DNA of 64,000 bases from Acidihalobacter yilgarnensis (GCF_001753245.1 NZ_CP017415.1:2198501-2262500); one strand, 5' to 3'; counted from the first letter of the stretch, positions 1-8,278 are shown. Made by a program: numbers and translations. Notes: generated by a model from the sequence alone, not told the origin.

Positions 1-512
1 CGTGCAATCGCCGCCCGCTGCACCTGCCCACCGGACAACCCACCGGGCCGACGGGCTGCGAAGCCGGCGTTAAGCCCGACCAGCCCCAACAAATCCCGTG
101 CACCTCGGCCCTGCGGATCGGTGATGGTGCCGTATTTGAGCCGCAGTGCCTCCTCGATGGAGCGCTGCAAGGGCCAAAGCGGATCAAACGAGGAATAGGG
201 ATCCTGAAAAACCAGCCCCACATGCCCGGCAACGTCGCGCGGCCGAGGCGAGACCAGCGTTCTACGGGTCTTGCCCGTTGTATCACGCAGCCACAGCCGC
301 ACCTCTCCCGTGGTCGCGGCAAGCTGTCCCGTCATCACCTGGGCCAGCGTCGACTTGCCGCTACCAGAGCCGCCGACCAGGCCCAAGCACTCGCCTTCGT
401 GCACATCCAATGTGACGCCATCGACCGCTAGGGTCTGCCGGCGATTACGCCCCCAACCACTGTGATAGCACAGCGAAACATCCTGTAAGGCAATGACTCG
501 ATTCGCGCTCAC
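1..512 (-). CDS. ABC transporter ATP-binding protein, DppF/OppF type (3' part cut by window edge)
   Basis: Translating the minus strand from a GTG at 512 gives an ABC ATPase N-terminal half. It has a Walker A motif GGSGSGKST, a Q-loop region VFQDPYSSFDP, and the signature LSGGQVQR just before the window edge. The GTG overlaps the stop of the preceding ATPase gene as GTGA, so the two are translationally coupled. Paired ATPases of this kind power import of di-/oligopeptides or related solutes from the cytoplasmic side of the inner membrane. Walker B and the C-terminal end lie outside the window. The family is clear; the substrate is inferred from the neighbouring binding protein only. Confidence 0.85.
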   Translation of the reverse strand, partial: MSANRVIALQDVSLCYHSGWGRNRRQTLAVDGVTLDVHEGECLGLVGGSGSGKSTLAQVMTGQLAATTGEVRLWLRDTTGKTRRTLVSPRPRDVAGHVGLVFQDPYSSFDPLWPLQRSIEEALRLKYGTITDPQGRGARDLLGLVGLNAGFAARRPGGLSGGQVQRAAIA

Positions 513-1534
513 AGGCTCACCTCGGATTCCATCGAATGGCCGCTCAGCTTTGCGGGATCTGCGGAACGATTGAGTGGATACCAACAAGCCGTGTCATGGC
601 GGCCATCGCCTTGCAATACAGGCCGTTCAACACGACAACGCGCCTCGGCCTGCGGACAGCGGGGAGCGAACACGCAACCGGGACCACGCCGCCCCGGATC
701 GGGCACCTCGCCGGGAATCGCTCGCGGCAACGTCTCATCGCCCAACCCCACGATCGCATCGCACAGTGCCGACGTGTATGGATGCCCCGGACGACAGGTC
801 ACTTCCTCCGCCGGTCCGCATTCCAGTACCTGCCCGCCGTAAAGCACATAAACCTTTTCCGCCATTTCGGCGATCAAGGCGATGTCGTGCGACACCAGCA
901 CCACCCCCTTGCCGGCCACGCGCGCGATTTCCATCAAGGTCTCGACCACTTGCCGCTGCGCCAACACGTCCAGGGCCGTGGTCGCTTCGTCGCAGAACAG
1001 AAATTCCGGGTCGGTTATCAGCGCCATGGCTATCAATGCCCGCTGGCGCATCCCGCCCGAGAGCTGGTGCGGGTATTTCGGCAATATGTCTTCGACCTCC
1101 GGCAGACCCGCCGCACGAAAACTCTCCGCAATCCGCGTCTCGGCACCCGGCGCCTTGGAAGCACGCAGGGTTTCACGTGCCATCGAGCCGATCTTGCGGA
1201 CCGGCGTGAGCGACGAAAGCGGATCCTGAGGCACATAGCCGAGCACACGCCCGCGCAAGGCCTCACGGCTCGCCGCGCCCGCGGGCTCGAGCGCAAATTG
1301 CATTCCGTCGAGTTCAAGTGTGCCCGCCGTCACGGCCAGCCCTGGCGGCAACAAACCGAGAATGGCCTTGAGCAGCACACTCTTACCCGACCCGCTCTCG
1401 CCAATGATGCCCACACGTTCGCCGCGACCGAGCGCGAAATTCACGTCATCGAGCACCGCCGCACCCGAGGCATTGACCACCGTCAAGCCACTGACTGCCA
1501 GGGGCTCATTACTTGCGCCTGCATGTGTCACCAT
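509..1534 (-). CDS. ABC transporter ATP-binding protein, DppD/OppD type
   Basis: This 341-residue protein is a complete ABC ATPase. It shows Walker A GESGSGKS near residue 46, the signature LSGGMRQR, Walker B FLFCDEATTALD, and a C-terminal cysteine-bearing extension (CVFAPRCPQAEARC) typical of oligopeptide transporter ATPases. It hydrolyses ATP to drive a peptide/nickel-type importer together with the overlapping second ATPase. It lies 142 bp downstream of a binding-protein gene, separated by a terminator-like hairpin. No permease gene sits between them, so the membrane subunits are probably further downstream outside the window. The exact substrate cannot be told from sequence. Confidence 0.88.
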   Translation of the reverse strand: MVTHAGASNEPLAVSGLTVVNASGAAVLDDVNFALGRGERVGIIGESGSGKSVLLKAILGLLPPGLAVTAGTLELDGMQFALEPAGAASREALRGRVLGYVPQDPLSSLTPVRKIGSMARETLRASKAPGAETRIAESFRAAGLPEVEDILPKYPHQLSGGMRQRALIAMALITDPEFLFCDEATTALDVLAQRQVVETLMEIARVAGKGVVLVSHDIALIAEMAEKVYVLYGGQVLECGPAEEVTCRPGHPYTSALCDAIVGLGDETLPRAIPGEVPDPGRRGPGCVFAPRCPQAEARCRVERPVLQGDGRHDTACWYPLNRSADPAKLSGHSMESEVSL

Positions 1535-1620
1535 CGTTTCATCCGCCGCCCACCTGCTGTCTATCGGTCACCACGCCATTGCGGCGCGTCCGCCACACCT
1601 TCATCTTGGCGATCCACCAA

Positions 1621-1656
1621 GAAAAATGGCCGGCGAGACAAATGCCCGCCGGCCAT
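1621..1656 (-). terminator. Hairpin plus T-run between binding-protein and ATPase genes
   Basis: A perfect 10-bp stem (1626-1635 with 1647-1656, ATGGCCGGCG/CGCCGGCCAT) has an 11-base loop and is followed on the minus strand by TTTTTC at 1625-1621. This is an intrinsic terminator for the binding-protein gene. Because the ATPase genes lie just beyond it, it may act as a partial terminator that keeps the binding protein more abundant than the ATPases. Confidence 0.75.
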
Positions 1657-1676
1657 CGGCCTTGCTTGATCCAGGC

Positions 1677-3323
1677 CTACGCCTTCACGCTGAACATGCG
1701 TGAATACGTGAAGGGATAAACCCCCGGATCGGCAAACACGTTACCGGGGCGACCCTCTATGTGCTTGCTGTGCATGGTGAAATCCACTTGGTTGAACACC
1801 GGAACCCAGGGCGCGTCGTGCATGACGGCACTGAAGATTTTCTTGTACAGAGCCATACGCTCATTGTGCTGATCGGCCTTGTACATACCGTCGGCCTTGG
1901 CCGCCAGTTGATCCAGTTTCGGATTTTTGTAGAACGCCCAGTTCCAGCCACCCTTGATCGCACTACTGCTGCCCAGGATGGGGCCGTAGAAATCCGAGGG
2001 GTCGGGGAAGTCGTCCACCCAGGCCAGCCCGCCAGACCACACCATCGGCGCCTTACCAGGCGTGCCGGCGATCGCGATCACTTGCGCCTGGCTGAGAATA
2101 TGCAGCGTGACCTTAACGCCGATCTTCGCGAGCTGAGCCTGGATCGCCTGGGCGATACGCGGGTTCGGATCGCTGTTCATCGCATACATCTCGGTCTCGA
2201 AACCGTCCTTGTGACCGGCCTCTGCGAGCAGCTTTTTCGCGGCGCTCAGGTCGTAGGCATAGCCCTTATAAGCGGTGTCGTAACCAGGCATTCCCGGTGG
2301 CAGGATCTGGTTGGCTGGTTTTCCGCGTCCGTTGATCGCGCGAACGATGGCGGCCTTGTCGATCGCCATGTTGATCGCCCGACGCACACGCAAGTCGTCG
2401 AAGGGCTTCATTTCCGTATTCAAGGTGATGTAGCTGGTTTCAAGCGGGTGCCCCTCGACCAGCATGCCGCGATATTTAGGATTGCGCTTGACCAGCGCAA
2501 GCTGGGAACCCGGTACGCCGTCGCCAAGGAGATCCACCTCGCCGCGTAGCAGCTTGAAATAGGCGGTAAGACTGTCGATGCCCAGATCGAAACGCACCTC
2601 ATCAAGATAGGGAATACCTGGAATGAAATAATGCGGATTTTTCTTGAACACAATTTCATTGCCTGGCTTCCACGATGTCATGTGGAATGGCCCGGAACCC
2701 ACCGGATGATGGGCAACATCCTTGCTATAGGCAGCCACTGTCTTGGGCGACACGATGCTGGCGAAATTCATCGCGAGCACCTGCAGAAAAACCACATTCG
2801 GCTTGGCGATCTTGAAGCGAACCGTATGCGTATCCAGTGCCGTGACACCGGATAGTGTTTTGGCCTTGCCGTTCACTCTCTCGTCGTAACCGACGATCGG
2901 ACTGAAGAAGCTCTGTCCAGGGCTGGCCGTCACCGGATCGACCACACGATCGATCGAGAAAACCACGTCCTCGGCGGTCAGCGGCGTACCGTCGCTGAAC
3001 TTGAGTCCGGGGCGCAATTTGAAGGTGTATTCCGTGCCGTCGTCCGACACGCGATAGCTCTCGGCGGCATCCATAACCAGCTTTGTGGTACCGGGTTCAT
3101 AGGTGACCAGCCGGCTGAACAGAGCGCGCATCATTGGCCAGTTTTGCCAGTTATACCCAATCGCCGGGTCCAAGGTACCCGGATCGCTCTTATAGGTCAC
3201 CACCATGCTGCCACCCGGCTTGATCTTCATCGAAGCGGCAAAGGCCGCCTCGGTCAAGGACGCACTCATCGTGGTCGCCGCGGCGGCAAAGCCCAAGGCC
3301 TTGAGGAACTCTCTGCGTTGCAT
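1677..3323 (-). CDS. ABC transporter substrate-binding protein, peptide/family 5 type
   Basis: The 548-residue protein begins with a twin-arginine-like signal (MQRREFLKALGF followed by an Ala-rich stretch ending about residue 30), so it is exported to the periplasm. The body matches SBP family 5 (DppA/OppA-like), for example DAAESYRVSDDGTEYTFKLR, LKFSDGTPLTAEDVVFSIDR and VRRAINMAIDKAAIV. It captures a peptide or similar solute and hands it to the importer whose ATPases lie downstream. A Shine-Dalgarno-like GGGAGA lies just upstream of the ATG. The length is normal for the family. Ligand specificity is unknown. Confidence 0.9.
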   Translation of the reverse strand: MQRREFLKALGFAAAATTMSASLTEAAFAASMKIKPGGSMVVTYKSDPGTLDPAIGYNWQNWPMMRALFSRLVTYEPGTTKLVMDAAESYRVSDDGTEYTFKLRPGLKFSDGTPLTAEDVVFSIDRVVDPVTASPGQSFFSPIVGYDERVNGKAKTLSGVTALDTHTVRFKIAKPNVVFLQVLAMNFASIVSPKTVAAYSKDVAHHPVGSGPFHMTSWKPGNEIVFKKNPHYFIPGIPYLDEVRFDLGIDSLTAYFKLLRGEVDLLGDGVPGSQLALVKRNPKYRGMLVEGHPLETSYITLNTEMKPFDDLRVRRAINMAIDKAAIVRAINGRGKPANQILPPGMPGYDTAYKGYAYDLSAAKKLLAEAGHKDGFETEMYAMNSDPNPRIAQAIQAQLAKIGVKVTLHILSQAQVIAIAGTPGKAPMVWSGGLAWVDDFPDPSDFYGPILGSSSAIKGGWNWAFYKNPKLDQLAAKADGMYKADQHNERMALYKKIFSAVMHDAPWVPVFNQVDFTMHSKHIEGRPGNVFADPGVYPFTYSRMFSVKA

Positions 3324-3642
3324 GCTTGTCTCCCGTTAGATGTACTGCACGCGGACACGTAATGCGAATAGCGTGCCACCCCATCAGCCCTGCATTCACT
3401 GGTCTGACTTAACCTACCTCATTGATCGAAAACACTTATCAAGCACGCTTTTGGCGCGCATACCAGGTGACGCGCCCCAAAATGAAGCGTCATCGCCCGA
3501 TGAACGACATCCACTCGCCCAGGCAAGCACAGATTTAGTGCGGATATGATTCCGCCTGACTTCTACTCGCAGCCCACACTTACCAACGCGGTATCACGGG
3601 TCTATACTGCTTTTATATGCAGATCACATCGGTACATCGGCC
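3324..3642. other. Intergenic region between divergent genes
   Basis: This 319-base gap separates the minus-strand binding-protein gene from the plus-strand Q-rich gene. Apart from the promoter-like sequence at 3580-3608, I see no gene, repeat or stable hairpin in it. It must also hold the promoter of the transporter operon, which I could not place. Confidence 0.5.
3580..3608 (+). promoter_or_regulatory. Candidate sigma-70 promoter for the Q-rich protein gene
   Basis: TTACCA (3580-3585) and TATACT (3603-3608) are separated by 17 bases, with 4/6 and 5/6 matches to the consensus. Transcription would begin near 3615, about 28 bases before the ATG at 3643. Confidence 0.45.
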
Positions 3643-4041
3643 ATGAACATTACCGACTTATCCGCCTCGTTCTACCCGCAGGTAAATCCGCAGGCCACCC
3701 CGGCACAGCAAATCCAGAGCCAACTGCAACATATGCAGCAGGCGCTCGGTAACGGCAACCTAGCGGGTGCCCAGCAGTCCTACGCCACCCTGCAACAGGC
3801 GACCGCTGCACCGCAGGCACAGATAGGCAACAGCGTCGCGGGCAATTCCGCCTTCGCCACACTGGGTCAAGCACTGCAAAGCGGTAATATCGGTGGCGCG
3901 CGCGATGCACTCGCTGGATTGCTCCAGAATGCCAATCAGGCACAACAACCGGCTCAATCCAGCGCAGCAACCTCCGGCGCATCCAACAGCGGATCAAACA
4001 CGGGTAACGGCGGGAATAACACCTTCCACGTCACTGCCTGA
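3643..4041 (+). CDS. Small Gln/Ala/Asn-rich protein with internal repeats
   Basis: The 132-residue protein has no signal peptide or membrane segment. It contains two related motifs, QHMQQALGNGNLAGAQQSY (about residues 28-46) and LGQALQSGNIGGARDAL (about 72-88), which look like a duplicated helical unit. The last 35 residues are a low-complexity Ser/Asn/Gly tail. Short proteins with repeated QALQSGNLxxAQ-type helices occur as uncharacterised proteins in many proteobacteria; I know of no assigned function. The gene stands alone between its own promoter-like sequence and a good terminator, which supports it being real. Confidence 0.75.
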   Translation: MNITDLSASFYPQVNPQATPAQQIQSQLQHMQQALGNGNLAGAQQSYATLQQATAAPQAQIGNSVAGNSAFATLGQALQSGNIGGARDALAGLLQNANQAQQPAQSSAATSGASNSGSNTGNGGNNTFHVTA

Positions 4042-4066
4042 AGCGCCGACACCTTAAAAATACGAT

Positions 4067-4094
4067 AAACGCCCCGTCATCGCCGGGGCGTTTT
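4067..4094 (+). terminator. Intrinsic terminator
   Basis: A perfect 10-bp stem AAACGCCCCG (4067-4076) / CGGGGCGTTT (4084-4093) has a 7-base loop and runs into a T tract. It ends transcription of the Q-rich protein gene. Confidence 0.85.
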
Positions 4095-4125
4095 CATTCC
4101 CGGTACGCCTCCCGCTTGTCGCCAC

Positions 4126-4139
4126 TTGATGTGCGTCAA
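4126..4139. promoter_or_regulatory. FNR/ANR-like operator upstream of petA
   Basis: TTGAT-GTGC-GTCAA matches the FNR/CRP-type palindrome TTGAT-N4-ATCAA at nine of ten positions. It is centred about 61.5 bases before a plausible transcription start near 4194, a spacing used by class I activators. This suggests oxygen-responsive control of the bc1 operon, but it rests on motif matching alone. Confidence 0.35.
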
Positions 4140-4157
4140 ATGAAGCCGGTTGATAGC

Positions 4158-4187
4158 GTGACGCTCCGCGCACACCACGCGTAGTAT
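4158..4187 (+). promoter_or_regulatory. Weak candidate promoter of the bc1 operon
   Basis: GTGACG (4158-4163) and TAGTAT (4182-4187) are 18 bases apart. Each matches the sigma-70 consensus at four of six positions, so an activator would be expected. It is the best pair seen upstream of petA. Confidence 0.3.
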
Positions 4188-4399
4188 CCCTCCCGTAATG
4201 AGCAATAAACGAGCAACAAGCTCGTTCAGCCCTGGCGACAATATCCTGGGCATACGGAGGCAAGTGTGACTGCAGCGGCAACACCAGCAAGTCGCAAGGA
4301 GACCTCCGACGGGGTACGTTGGGAATCACGATCGGGAGGCCGGGATGACGTCAACAACGCACCCGGAGGAGGGGGGACCGTCCAGAGAGGACTTGCCCC

Positions 4400-5059
4400 A
4401 TGGCAGACAGCGATGCAACACCCGTCGTCATCGATTCAATCGATTCGGAAGCAATTGACAATACCAAACGAAGATTTCTAATCGCTTCAGCAACGGTGGT
4501 AGGCGCCGCCGGGGTGGCTGCATGGGCCCTGCCCTTCATCAAATCGATGGAACCCGACAAGGCGGTTACTGCAGCCGGTGTTCCCATCGAGGTCGATGTC
4601 AGCAAACTCGAACCCGGCCAGCTCATCATCGCCGAATGGCGACAGCGCCCCATTTGGATTTTGCATCGCCAGCAATGGATGCTCGATACCTTGCCCAAAA
4701 ATACCCCGCGCCTGAAAGACCCTGATTCGCTCGCTCCCCAGCAGCCGGACAAGGACTTCATCAACGGCGACTATCGCGCATTGCGCAAGGACATCTTCGT
4801 TGCCGTTGCAATCTGTACGCATTTGCAATGCTCGCCCAATTACGCACCCAAACCGAAATCCGTCAACACATGGTGGCCCGGTGGCTTCCATTGTCCATGC
4901 CATGGCTCGATGTACGATTTCTCCGCACGCGTGTTTGACGGCTCGCCGGCACCGCTGAACATCCCCATCCCACCGTATTTCTGGAAAACCGACACCCTCG
5001 TTCGTATTGGAGAAGTCGAAAACGGAAAATTCCAGAACTGGGTACCCGCCATCTGGTGA
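4400..5059 (+). CDS. petA: Ubiquinol-cytochrome c reductase iron-sulfur subunit (Rieske protein)
   Basis: The 219-residue protein has a twin-arginine-like N-terminus (KRRFLIASATVVG, residues 23-35) that also serves as its single membrane anchor. The Rieske cluster motifs are CTHLQC (139-144) and CPCHGS (165-170), giving the two Cys and two His ligands plus the disulfide pair. It transfers electrons from quinol at the Qo site to cytochrome c1 on the periplasmic side of the inner membrane. The first motif is usually CTHLGC; here the Gly is replaced by Gln. It is the first gene of the bc1 operon, with the cytochrome c4-like gene immediately downstream. Confidence 0.95.
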   Translation: MADSDATPVVIDSIDSEAIDNTKRRFLIASATVVGAAGVAAWALPFIKSMEPDKAVTAAGVPIEVDVSKLEPGQLIIAEWRQRPIWILHRQQWMLDTLPKNTPRLKDPDSLAPQQPDKDFINGDYRALRKDIFVAVAICTHLQCSPNYAPKPKSVNTWWPGGFHCPCHGSMYDFSARVFDGSPAPLNIPIPPYFWKTDTLVRIGEVENGKFQNWVPAIW

Positions 5060-5121
5060 TGGCAGAGCGGATATGCGCCCATCGAGTCGCGCTCAGACAA
5101 ACAACCGGGGATTACAGCGAC

Positions 5122-5964
5122 ATGAAAATCAGCACACGCATTGTAAAACGAATATTGACGGCTACGGCTTGCATGCTTTCAGCAAATATTGCATACGCGG
5201 CGCCTGGCCTGAGCTATCTCGGAAAGGTCCCGAGCGGCGAACCGGCGCAGGTTAAATCGATCCTGAGCAACACCTGCTCTGCCTGCCACGGCGCGGATGG
5301 CAACAGCCTGATGACCCAATACCCGAACCTTGCCGGACAAAATGAAAGTTATCTTGTCAAGCAACTGGATAACTTCCATACCGGTGCGCGCAGCAATCAA
5401 ATCATGCAGGCCATGGTCGCCACCATCCCAGCCGATCACTTCGCACAAGACGTGGAGGATCTTGCCTATTATTTCTCTCAACAAAAATTCAACCCCAAAA
5501 TAAATGCCAACGCAACCGAACCCAAAACCACGCTCAAGATACTCAAGATTGGAGAGCAGATTTACCGTTCCGGATTACCCACTGCCGGAGTACCCGCTTG
5601 CATGGCCTGCCATGAAGCCGATGGCATGGGCAACGGGCCTATGGCCATCCCCCGTCTAGCAGGCCAGCATTCTGCCTATGTGATTACGCAACTTCTCCAG
5701 TTCCGCGATGGAGAACGGCACAACGACCCTCATGAAATGATGCGCATGATCGCGGGACGCCTCAGCAAAAAAGAAATAACTGCTGTCGCATTTTATGTGC
5801 AGGCACTCAGGCCGAACTTGATTCTTGGAGACGGGCCGAAGAACTACGAACAAACACAAAAACAAGGGCAGCCGACACCTCTGATCGGTGTGCCAACCGA
5901 TCAGATCGCCGCGCCCGCGGCCGAAAAAACGGCGGCCTCGACAACTTCATCGCCGAAACTCTGA
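5122..5964 (+). CDS. Dihaem cytochrome c, c4-like, within the bc1 operon
   Basis: From the ATG at 5122 the protein has 280 residues with a clear signal peptide ending near AYA (residues 24-26), so it is periplasmic. Two haem-binding motifs, CSACH (52-56) and CMACH (160-164), lie in two similar domains, as in cytochrome c4. Such proteins carry electrons from the bc1 complex to terminal oxidases or, in iron oxidisers, between bc1 and other carriers. A GTG at 5056 would extend the frame and overlap petA, but it would bury the signal peptide, so 5122 is preferred. Its place between petA and petB is unusual and suggests a dedicated partner of this complex. Confidence 0.88.
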   Translation: MKISTRIVKRILTATACMLSANIAYAAPGLSYLGKVPSGEPAQVKSILSNTCSACHGADGNSLMTQYPNLAGQNESYLVKQLDNFHTGARSNQIMQAMVATIPADHFAQDVEDLAYYFSQQKFNPKINANATEPKTTLKILKIGEQIYRSGLPTAGVPACMACHEADGMGNGPMAIPRLAGQHSAYVITQLLQFRDGERHNDPHEMMRMIAGRLSKKEITAVAFYVQALRPNLILGDGPKNYEQTQKQGQPTPLIGVPTDQIAAPAAEKTAASTTSSPKL

Positions 5965-6027
5965 GCATCACGAATCAGCGGCCAAGAGCAGACCGCCCCA
6001 CATACCTGCCGCGTCAAGGAAATCGCC

Positions 6028-7443
6028 ATGGATACGAGTCAATCTGAGCAAAAACCCGGCATCATGGGATGGATAGATCGTCGCTTCCCAGTCACCAGCA
6101 TGATGCGCGAACACCTCACTGAATACTACGCACCCAAGAATTTCAACTTCTGGTATTTTTTCGGATCGCTACTGATTCTGGTTCTCGTTCTGCAGATCGT
6201 AACCGGCATTTTCCTCACCATGCATTACCAACCCAATGCGAAGCTCGCCTTCTGGTCGATCAACCAAGGCATCATGAACGACGTCGAGGGCGGGTGGTTC
6301 ATTCGTTATATGCATGTGCTCGGCGCTTCGAGCTTTTTCGTGCTGGTTTATTTCCATATGTTCAGAGGCTTGATCTACGGTTCCTACAAACAACCGCGCG
6401 AACTGCTCTGGATCATCGGGGTCCTGTTGTACGTCGCCCTATGCGCCGAATCTTTTTTTGGTTATCTACTGCCCTGGGGCCAGATGTCTTTCTGGGGTTC
6501 CAACGTGGTGATTTCGCTGTTCGGGGCGATCCCGGTCGTGGGGCAAACGATCGCCCAGTGGATTCGCGGGGATTTCGTGGTCGGCTCCCCTACGTTGGAT
6601 CGCTTCTTCGCACTACATGTCATCGCGGTGCCGTTGGTCCTGGTGATTCTTGTTTTTGTACATATCCTGGCGCTGCATCAGGTTGGATCAAACAACCCGG
6701 ATGGTGTGGAAATAAAGAACTATAAAAATGCAGACGGCGTACCCATCGATGGCATCCCGTTTCATCCCTATTACACCGTCAAGGATATCTTCGGCGTATC
6801 CGTATTCCTCGCCATTTACCTGGCCTTCATATTCTTCAAACCCTCTGGCTGGGGCATTGTGCTCGACAAGCTCAACTACGTACCGGCCAATGCTCTGAAG
6901 ACCCCACCAGACATTCATCCGCTGTGGTTCCTCACACCTTATTACGCCATGCTGCGCGCTTGGCCCAGCAAGATCATCGGCGTGCTGAATCTCGTCGCCG
7001 CATACATGCTGATGTTTCTGATCCCTTGGCTCGATCGGAACCCGGTGAAATCGGTTCGCTACCGTGGCGTATTCGTTCGCATCAATATCCTTGTGCTTTC
7101 ATTTTCATTCATAGTGCTCGGATACCTCGGCATCCAGAAGGCAGAAGCGATCTATGTGCTGCTAGGTTATCGCTTCACCGAAATATTCTTCACCACTTTC
7201 TGGCTGATGATCTACTTAAACCGCGTACGCAGCCACCTGGCCACACTGATCTGGTGGGTCGTAATGACCGCGTTCTTCGTTGCCATCGATGCGTGGATGG
7301 TGTCGGTCAAGGCGCATAGCTGGGGGGTCTTACTGGAAAGCCTGTGGATGCCGGTCGGTTACGTCACGCTCATTTTCGCTGGTGCTCGATGGAAACCCTC
7401 GCTGGTCGCCGACAAACTTGTTCCGGAGAGGGTGCAAGCATGA
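6028..7443 (+). CDS. petB: Cytochrome b subunit of the bc1 complex
   Basis: The 471-residue multi-pass membrane protein holds the two b haems and the quinol oxidation and reduction sites. The haem-ligand His pairs are visible in YMHVLGASSFFVLVYFHMF and LHVIAVPLVLVILVFVH. The Qo-site motif, PEWY in many cytochromes b, reads PLWF here (IHPLWFLTPYYAML). It is somewhat longer than the roughly 400-430 residues common in the family, with extra C-terminal membrane segments. The stop overlaps the petC start as ATGA, so translation is coupled. Confidence 0.95.
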   Translation: MDTSQSEQKPGIMGWIDRRFPVTSMMREHLTEYYAPKNFNFWYFFGSLLILVLVLQIVTGIFLTMHYQPNAKLAFWSINQGIMNDVEGGWFIRYMHVLGASSFFVLVYFHMFRGLIYGSYKQPRELLWIIGVLLYVALCAESFFGYLLPWGQMSFWGSNVVISLFGAIPVVGQTIAQWIRGDFVVGSPTLDRFFALHVIAVPLVLVILVFVHILALHQVGSNNPDGVEIKNYKNADGVPIDGIPFHPYYTVKDIFGVSVFLAIYLAFIFFKPSGWGIVLDKLNYVPANALKTPPDIHPLWFLTPYYAMLRAWPSKIIGVLNLVAAYMLMFLIPWLDRNPVKSVRYRGVFVRINILVLSFSFIVLGYLGIQKAEAIYVLLGYRFTEIFFTTFWLMIYLNRVRSHLATLIWWVVMTAFFVAIDAWMVSVKAHSWGVLLESLWMPVGYVTLIFAGARWKPSLVADKLVPERVQA

Positions 7444-8186
7444 TCAAATTACTCACAAAACTCGCGACCTTCCTGCTGCTGGCCACCCTGCTCGTACCCG
7501 TTGCGCAGGCAGACTTCGCGCTCAAGTCGGTACAAATCGATACCGCGAACAAGGCCGATCTGCGCAACGGCGCGGCCTATTTCATGACCTACTGCATGGC
7601 CTGCCATAGCATTCGTGCAGATCGTTTCAGCGACATGAGTCATGTGCTCGGGCTACCACTGGAAAAAATCCAGAGCGAGTTCAATTCGACCAGCCTCAAG
7701 GTGCACGACGCCATCGTCAGTCCAATGGCACCTGCCGACGCAACCCATTGGTTCGGCCTGGCACCGCCGGATCTATCGGTCATCATCAAGATGAATGGCG
7801 CCAATTGGGTCTATACCTATCTGACCTCGTTTTATCTAGATCCCTCACGCGCGACCGGCGTCAACAATGCCGTTTTTCACAATGTCGCCATGCCCGACGT
7901 ACTTTGGCAGCTTCAAGGCCTGCAAATGCCGGTCTACACGCAAGGCACGAAGAACGGCCACTCGACCCAGGTTTTGACCGGGCTGAAGTTGGTTTCGCCC
8001 GGCACGCTGACACCCGCCGAGTTCGACAAAACCATGCGCGACATCGTGACCTTCCTGTATTGGGCCAATCACCCTCACCAGGCGGAACGCGAGCACATCG
8101 GCCTTTGGGTCATGCTGTTCATGGCCCTGTTCATCGTCGTCGCCTATCTGCTCAAGCACGAATACTGGCGGGCAGTCAAACACTGA
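7440..8186 (+). CDS. petC: Cytochrome c1 subunit of the bc1 complex
   Basis: Starting at the ATG that overlaps the petB stop, the protein has 248 residues. It carries a signal peptide (hydrophobic residues 8-20, cleavage after AQA), one haem motif CMACH (52-56), and a C-terminal membrane anchor (LWVMLFMALFIVVAYLL) followed by positive residues. The segment MPDVLWQLQGLQMP probably supplies the axial Met. It accepts electrons from the Rieske protein and passes them to soluble cytochromes. It is the last gene of the operon, followed by a strong terminator. Confidence 0.94.
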   Translation: MIKLLTKLATFLLLATLLVPVAQADFALKSVQIDTANKADLRNGAAYFMTYCMACHSIRADRFSDMSHVLGLPLEKIQSEFNSTSLKVHDAIVSPMAPADATHWFGLAPPDLSVIIKMNGANWVYTYLTSFYLDPSRATGVNNAVFHNVAMPDVLWQLQGLQMPVYTQGTKNGHSTQVLTGLKLVSPGTLTPAEFDKTMRDIVTFLYWANHPHQAEREHIGLWVMLFMALFIVVAYLLKHEYWRAVKH

Positions 8187-8226
8187 AAGGGGGAGGCTTG
8201 GCGCCCTGCGGGTGTCTGCCTATACT

Positions 8227-8278
8227 GGCGGCGGCGGCATCGAACGGATATGCGTTCGATGCCGCCGCCGTTTTTTTT
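8227..8278 (+). terminator. Strong intrinsic terminator of the bc1 operon
   Basis: A long GC-rich stem, with the arm ending CATCGAACG at 8246 pairing with CGTTCGATG from 8253 and extending through GGCGGCGGC/GCCGCCGCC, is followed by eight T residues at 8271-8278. It lies 40 bases after petC. Confidence 0.92.

Larger units (their letters stand above)
4042..4399. other. Leader region upstream of the bc1 operon
   Basis: This 358-base gap holds the terminator of the preceding gene (4067-4094), an FNR-like palindrome (4126-4139), a weak promoter-like pair (4158-4187), and then about 200 bases of untranslated leader before petA. No convincing coding region is seen in it. Confidence 0.5.

Noticed and set aside
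536-1669. Long plus-strand open frame opposite the ABC ATPase gene
   Set aside because: It lies antisense to a conserved ATPase and shows no family motif; high GC content produces such frames.
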